The position numbers were made by a program, and so were the translations under genes. DNA of 13,847 nt, taken from contig CANGRN010000007.1 of NCBI GenBank assembly GCA_947455695.1, positions 1 to 13,847 of the forward strand, in the 5' to 3' direction. How positions within the stretch are numbered: the first letter of the stretch is position 1; every line of letters starts with the position of its first letter. The notes below the pieces were generated by a model. The model was not told where the DNA came from. It worked only from the letters and a program-made list of their open reading frames with translations, and did no database searches. Positions 12,546 through 13,847 of the stretch are shown one piece after another. The DNA comes from Alphaproteobacteria bacterium. GTDB lineage: Bacteria; Pseudomonadota; Alphaproteobacteria; Micropepsales; Micropepsaceae.

Positions 12546-13847
12546 ATGAATAAAAATCAGCGGCTCTTGCTCATCATCGGGGGCGGCGTCGCCGCTGTCC
12601 TGGCAGTTCTTCTGGTCACCGCTTACCTCCTGGGCGGGCGCGGTGGTCAGGATGCGGGTGTGCTGGCCCGGCTGCAGAATGGTCTTGCCGCCGTCACCGG
12701 CAGCGCGCCGGTGGAAGAAGCCAGGGATTTTTCCTTCCGCCGCCTGGACGTGGATGTTTCCAAGGCCCAGGCCGAAGCTTGCCTGGTCTTTACCCGCGCT
12801 TTGGATGCCAGCGGCCGCACCCATTACGAGGACTATATCTCCATCGACCCGGCGCTGAAGGTGGCGGTGCGGGTGGTGGATACGCGGCTGTGCTTGGCGG
12901 GCATGGCGTTCGACAAGACGTACAACGTCACCCTGAAGACCGGCTTTCCTTCCGCCAGTGGCGACAAGCTGACGGAAGACGAAACCGTGCCGGTGGAGCT
13001 GCGCGACAAGCCGGCGCTGGTCCGGTTCAACGGCGGCATCATCCTGCCGCGCGACAATGCGGCGGGGGTGCCGGTCACCACCGTGAATATCGACAAGCTG
13101 GCGCTGAAGGTGATCCGGGTGGGCGACCGCCTGCTTTCCCAGATCGAGACCGGCACGGTGGACAACACCACCCTGTACGGCTGGGACGCCAAGCAGTTGC
13201 AGGACAATCAGGGCAAGCTGATCTGGCAGGGCACCCTGGCGGTGGACAATGTCAAGAATGACAGCGTCGTCACGCTGATCCCCATCCACGACCTGATCAA
13301 GGGCCAGAAGCCCGGCGCCTATGTGATCGTGGCGCAGGATGCCGCCAAAAAGCCCGCCAATGACGAAGACAATTCGGGCGAGCTGGCCATGCAATGGGTG
13401 GTGGACAGCGACATGGCGCTGACCAGTTTCACCAGCGCCAATGCGGCCACCGGCTCCGGCTTGAGCGTGTTCGCGCGCTCCTACAACCGCGCCACGCCGC
13501 TGGCCGCGGTCAAGCTGACTCTGATCGCGCACAACAATAACGAGCTGGCCACGGTCACCACCGACAGCAGCGGCCGCGCCGATTTCGATGCCGGCCTGTT
13601 CAAGGCCACCGGCGGCGACGAGCCGGTGATGGTGATGGCGTATGGCCCCAGCGGGGATTTCGCCTTTCTGGATTTGCGGCGTTCGGCCTTCGACCTGACC
13701 GACCGCGGCGTGGGCGGACGTTCGTCACCTGGCCCGGTGGATGCCTGGCTGTATACCGAGCGCGGCATCTATCGCCCCGGCGAGACAGTGCAGGCGGTGG
13801 CCATGCTGCGCGACCGCATCGGCGCGGCGATTACGGCGCCGCTGACC
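12546..13847 (+). CDS. bacterial alpha-2-macroglobulin family protein, 3' end outside window
   Basis: The frame runs open from ATG 12546 to the window end, giving 434 codons of what is normally a protein of 1,500 or more residues. AAGGGAA at 12534-12540 is a good ribosome site. A signal anchor at about residues 6-29 (MNKNQRLLLIIGG, then a hydrophobic run) tethers it in the inner membrane facing the periplasm; there is no lipobox Cys, unlike E. coli YfhM. The visible part holds the N-terminal macroglobulin-like beta domains and, at about 399-413, the family signature DAWLYTERGIYRPGE. Such proteins are thought to trap proteases in the periplasm, guarding the cell when the outer membrane is breached. 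The bait region and the thioester motif (CLEQ in many members) would lie further on, so whether this one is thioester-active cannot be seen. It has its own promoter candidate. Confidence 0.88.
   Translation, partial: MNKNQRLLLIIGGGVAAVLAVLLVTAYLLGGRGGQDAGVLARLQNGLAAVTGSAPVEEARDFSFRRLDVDVSKAQAEACLVFTRALDASGRTHYEDYISIDPALKVAVRVVDTRLCLAGMAFDKTYNVTLKTGFPSASGDKLTEDETVPVELRDKPALVRFNGGIILPRDNAAGVPVTTVNIDKLALKVIRVGDRLLSQIETGTVDNTTLYGWDAKQLQDNQGKLIWQGTLAVDNVKNDSVVTLIPIHDLIKGQKPGAYVIVAQDAAKKPANDEDNSGELAMQWVVDSDMALTSFTSANAATGSGLSVFARSYNRATPLAAVKLTLIAHNNNELATVTTDSSGRADFDAGLFKATGGDEPVMVMAYGPSGDFAFLDLRRSAFDLTDRGVGGRSSPGPVDAWLYTERGIYRPGETVQAVAMLRDRIGAAITAPLT

Noticed and set aside
1..13847. Mobile element, CRISPR or RNA gene in the window
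   Set aside because: No transposase or integrase motifs, no repeated spacer pattern, and no cloverleaf or rRNA sequence was recognised; base composition is even apart from the receptor promoter gap.

Overview
The window reads as chromosomal DNA of a Gram-negative, GC-rich alphaproteobacterium. This rests on strongly GC-biased third codon positions, a TonB-dependent outer-membrane receptor, a periplasmic PQQ dehydrogenase, Tat-type leaders, and a promoter-like site of the Caulobacter housekeeping type (TTG-N11-GCTAGAAT). The genus cannot be named from the sequence. All eleven genes lie on the + strand, several touch or overlap, and no gap exceeds about 160 bases. I see no rRNA, tRNA, CRISPR array, insertion sequence or integration site.

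Region A (1-5100) is a periplasmic oxidation cluster. It holds the 3' part of an NHL-repeat beta-propeller protein and, two bases later, a Tat-type exported amidohydrolase of the lactonase-like class. After a likely terminator and promoter come a 128-residue four-helix membrane protein (TTG start) and, overlapping it by 11 bases, an exported 641-residue PQQ dehydrogenase of the membrane glucose dehydrogenase/quinate type without haem c. The small-membrane-subunit-then-quinoprotein order matches the SldB-SldA polyol dehydrogenase of acetic acid bacteria and looks like a split version of E. coli Gcd. A strong intrinsic terminator follows, then a second exported beta-propeller protein with three repeated His-Gly blade motifs. 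A plausible inferred logic is that a sugar, polyol or alicyclic alcohol is oxidised at the membrane surface, electrons pass to quinone through the small subunit, and the amidohydrolase opens a lactone-type product.

Region B (5175-11126) looks like an uptake-and-catabolism module. A GntR/FCD regulator with an atypical recognition helix, an MFS transporter, a RutA-like flavin monooxygenase and a RutB-like cysteine hydrolase form a tight run with two ATGA stop-start overlaps. The AT-rich gap that follows carries three evenly spaced half-sites (ACAAGT-N3-ACTTGT-N3-ACAAGT) in front of a TonB-dependent receptor whose predicted outer loop contains a canonical EF-hand sequence and a CxxC pair. None of the other rut genes (rutC-F) lies in the window. 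Together these genes could import and ring-open a cyclic amide or other N-heterocycle; the substrate is unknown.

Region C (11155-13847) holds an exported cysteine-rich metallophosphoesterase with the five purple-acid-phosphatase-type motif blocks. It is followed, behind its own likely promoter, by the first 434 codons of a membrane-anchored bacterial alpha-2-macroglobulin that runs off the window end.
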